Shown here one piece after another: positions 61,940-64,000 of a DNA stretch of 64,000 nucleotides. This stretch comes from Tolypothrix sp. PCC 7910 (GTDB lineage Bacteria > Cyanobacteriota > Cyanobacteriia > Cyanobacteriales > Nostocaceae), in the NCBI RefSeq assembly GCF_011769525.1, contig NZ_CP050440.1, forward strand, positions 5,395,501 to 5,459,500, read 5' to 3'. The position numbers were made by a program, and so were the translations under genes. The notes beneath the pieces were generated by a model. The model did not search any database, was not told where the DNA came from, and saw nothing but the letters and a program-made list of their open reading frames with translations. Numbering within the stretch: the first letter of the stretch is position 1; every line of letters starts with the position of its first letter.

Positions 61940-64000
61940 ATGAACACTACGTCCGAATTGTATACTCGCCTAGAGAATTACTATCAGCAAATCAAAACAA
62001 TTATTCTTAGCCGTCAGAATCCCATTACTGGTTTGCTACCTGCGAGTACAGCTATAACAGCCCACGGTGATTATACAGATGCCTGGGTGCGAGACAATGT
62101 TTATAGCATTTTGGCAGTGTGGGGTTTAGCACTTGCGTACCGCAAGATTGATGAAAATAAAGGCTATACCTATGAACTAGAACATAGTGCAATCAAGCTG
62201 ATGCGTGGATTGCTGTTTGCAATGATGCGACAAGTTCATAAAGTAGAAAGATTTAAACATACTCAGTCACCCCTAGATGGCTTACATGCCAAATACAACA
62301 CTGCTACTGGTGATATTGTGGTAGGTGATGATGAATGGGGACATTTACAAATAGATGCAACATCAATATTTTTGTTGATATTGGCTCAAATGACCGCTTC
62401 CGGATTGCAAATAATTTATACCATTGATGAAGTTAATTTTGTCCAAAATTTGGTTTACTACATTGGACGAGCCTATCGCACACCAGATTACGGCATTTGG
62501 GAACGTGGTAACAAAATAAATCGTGGTAATGCGGAGTTAAATGCTAGTTCTGTCGGGATGGCTAAAGCGGCGTTAGAAGCCATCAACGGGTTAGATTTAT
62601 TTGGTGTGCGTGGAAGTCAAGCTTCAGTAATTCATGTTCTCCCAGATGAAATTGCGCGCGCTCGCTTAACGTTAGAATCGCTATTACCTAGAGAATCTGG
62701 CTCAAAAGAAATAGATGCGGCGCTGTTGAGTATTATTAGCTTTCCCGCTTTTGCAGTAGAAGACGAGAAACTACGCGATCGCACCCTTAACGATATTATT
62801 AACAAACTCCAAGGTAAATACGGCTGTAAACGCTTCCTGCGAGACGGACACCAAACCGTGTTAGAAGATAACCAACGTCTACATTACGAACCTTGGGAAC
62901 TAAAGCAATTTGAGCATATAGAGTGTGAATGGCCTTTATTTTTCACTTATTTATTGTTAGATGGCTTGTTTCGCAACGATAAAGCACAAGTTGAATATTA
63001 CCAGGAACGTTTAGAAGTCTTACTTGTAGAACGCGATGGCTTGCAGTTATTACCAGAACTATATTATGTTGCCGAAGAGAATATAGAAGCGGAAAAAGCT
63101 GCACCTCAAAGCCAACCTCGGTTACCTAATGAAAATGTCCCTTTAGTATGGGCCCAAAGTTTATATTTTCTCGCCCAAATGTTAAATGATGGACTAATCG
63201 CTATTGGTGATATTGACCCTTTAGGTAGATATTTATCTATCGGTAAACAAAGAGAATCCCTTGTACAAATTGCCTTGATTGCAGAAGATGAAGATTTACA
63301 AGCAAAACTCGAAGTTTACGGCATTGAAAGCCAAACCCCTAAGCAATTAGAACCGATACAAGTGAGAAATGCAGGGGATCTTTCCGCTATTTATACCCAA
63401 ATTGGACGCAATGATAAACTGGGGTTAACAGGTCGACCAGTCCGCCGCTTACGCAGTTTGACTACATCTCGCATTTTTCGGATTCTCGACCAAACAATTG
63501 TATTTTTACCATCTTTCTTAGATGCCCAACAGTTTTACTTAACTCTTGATTACCATTTCTTGCTCGATCAAATTAGGAGTGAACTCGCTTACATTCAAAA
63601 ATACTGGAGTGATTTAGGTCGGCCTACTCTCACTTTGATGTTAACCCATACTATGTTAGAAATCGGTTCTGATGCCTTATTAGAGTTAATGCAAGAACTA
63701 AAAGATGGTGTGTGTCATGGAGTCAGAGTAAAATTAGGGCGATTAAATCAGTTAATGTTAACAGCAGCGATTCAAAGAATTGATTTTCTGCCAGATGATG
63801 AATTTTCCCTACCAGCAGTTAAAGATGCGGGGTTACATTGCTATTATTTGGCATATCACCCTGGAAAAAATTGGCAATTAGAGCATACCCAAGAATTCCA
63901 AATGGAATGTGAAACCAACTTGGGATTTTTACTATCTGCTTTACGTGCTTCCGAAAATATTTACGAGCAAATTGAGTTATTGCAGACTTTAAAGCGCTTG
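61940..64000 (+). CDS. GH15 / phosphorylase kinase alpha-beta-like protein, 3' end outside the window
   Basis: 687 codons open to the window edge from the ATG at 61940. GLLPASTAITAHGDYTDAWVRDNVYSILAVWGLALAY (about 33-70) is the strongly conserved start of this family; DDEWGHLQIDATSIFLL (about 133-149) and YGIWERGNKINRGNAELNASSVGMAKAALEAI (about 183-214) follow. The fold is an (alpha/alpha)6 barrel like glucoamylase. In animals the relatives are phosphorylase kinase regulatory subunits; in bacteria they may hydrolyse or sense glycogen-like glucans. The WGLALAY and E-rich barrel face (E-x-E-W-P) are visible. The true length must exceed 687 residues. Confidence 0.9.
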   Translation, partial: MNTTSELYTRLENYYQQIKTIILSRQNPITGLLPASTAITAHGDYTDAWVRDNVYSILAVWGLALAYRKIDENKGYTYELEHSAIKLMRGLLFAMMRQVHKVERFKHTQSPLDGLHAKYNTATGDIVVGDDEWGHLQIDATSIFLLILAQMTASGLQIIYTIDEVNFVQNLVYYIGRAYRTPDYGIWERGNKINRGNAELNASSVGMAKAALEAINGLDLFGVRGSQASVIHVLPDEIARARLTLESLLPRESGSKEIDAALLSIISFPAFAVEDEKLRDRTLNDIINKLQGKYGCKRFLRDGHQTVLEDNQRLHYEPWELKQFEHIECEWPLFFTYLLLDGLFRNDKAQVEYYQERLEVLLVERDGLQLLPELYYVAEENIEAEKAAPQSQPRLPNENVPLVWAQSLYFLAQMLNDGLIAIGDIDPLGRYLSIGKQRESLVQIALIAEDEDLQAKLEVYGIESQTPKQLEPIQVRNAGDLSAIYTQIGRNDKLGLTGRPVRRLRSLTTSRIFRILDQTIVFLPSFLDAQQFYLTLDYHFLLDQIRSELAYIQKYWSDLGRPTLTLMLTHTMLEIGSDALLELMQELKDGVCHGVRVKLGRLNQLMLTAAIQRIDFLPDDEFSLPAVKDAGLHCYYLAYHPGKNWQLEHTQEFQMECETNLGFLLSALRASENIYEQIELLQTLKRL

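Overview
The window looks like chromosomal DNA of a filamentous, probably heterocyst-forming cyanobacterium (Nostocales type, AT-rich). The evidence is: many HIP1 octamers (GCGATCGC); long tracts of heptamer-like short tandem repeats of the GGGCATT / GGTAATT / CCCCAGT kind; the cyanobacterial small RNA Yfr1 between guaB3 and trxA; and lineage-typical genes (Ycf35, CBS-CP12 fusion, DUF4335/DUF3038 pair, GuaB3, phylloquinone genes menF/A/C/E). No rRNA, tRNA, CRISPR array, prophage or transposase was seen.

Layout. 1-8 kb: a truncated MFS exporter, a stand-alone acyl-transferring DRE-TIM metallolyase, a DUF4231 membrane protein, a universal stress protein, DUF3122, a CBS-CP12 Calvin-cycle regulator and a stress-type SDR. 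8-13.6 kb: an ATP-grasp peptide-ligase-like protein, an SLH/beta-barrel outer-membrane protein with a small secreted partner, and an HNH nuclease. 13.8-21 kb: a DUF1611 + dipeptide epimerase pair resembling DgcN/DgcA, Nudix and GNAT enzymes, a DUF2997-Ycf35-ferredoxin operon, and DUF4335/DUF3038. 21.6-31 kb: MutS2, GuaB3, Yfr1, TrxA, a LOG-family protein and a penicillin-binding D,D-carboxypeptidase. 31-39 kb: an LptC-like lipoprotein with a LabA-like NYN protein, MetRS, an acyltransferase and an alpha/beta hydrolase, a BrnT toxin-antitoxin pair and an EcsC protein. 39-46 kb: PepA, then the fatty-acid/phospholipid cluster plsX-fabH-fabD-plsC, an AI-2E family permease and DUF2288. 46.4-52.2 kb: the phylloquinone block menF / menA-menC-menE and a probable DHNA-CoA thioesterase on the other strand. 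52.3-55 kb: a HopA1-family protein with an APH-fold kinase. 56-61 kb: a TMEM14 protein, a DUF815 ATPase, a membrane-anchored coiled-coil TerB-C protein and a DUF2791 (BREX-like) ATPase. The window ends inside a GH15 / phosphorylase-kinase-like gene.

How genes work together. plsX-fabH-fabD-plsC make and use acyl-ACP for phosphatidic acid. menF, A, C, E and the thioesterase cover most of the phylloquinone ring pathway. The CBS-CP12 protein links adenylate sensing to Calvin-cycle control. The APH kinase plus HopA1-like protein is the pairing used as a split Ser/Thr dehydratase/cyclase in thioamitide and class V lanthipeptide RiPPs; no convincing precursor is visible, so this is the main candidate for an undescribed system. 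The TerB-C/DUF2791/DUF815 group is a second candidate.

Most distinctive at DNA level: short tandem repeats lie not only between genes but in frame inside mutS2, menC and menE, where they encode the same kind of Pro/Met/Cys peptide (mutS2, menC) or a Pro/Ser tract (menE). Two 100-bp repeats, 98% identical and offset by exactly 1400 bp, bracket the Yfr1-trxA segment.
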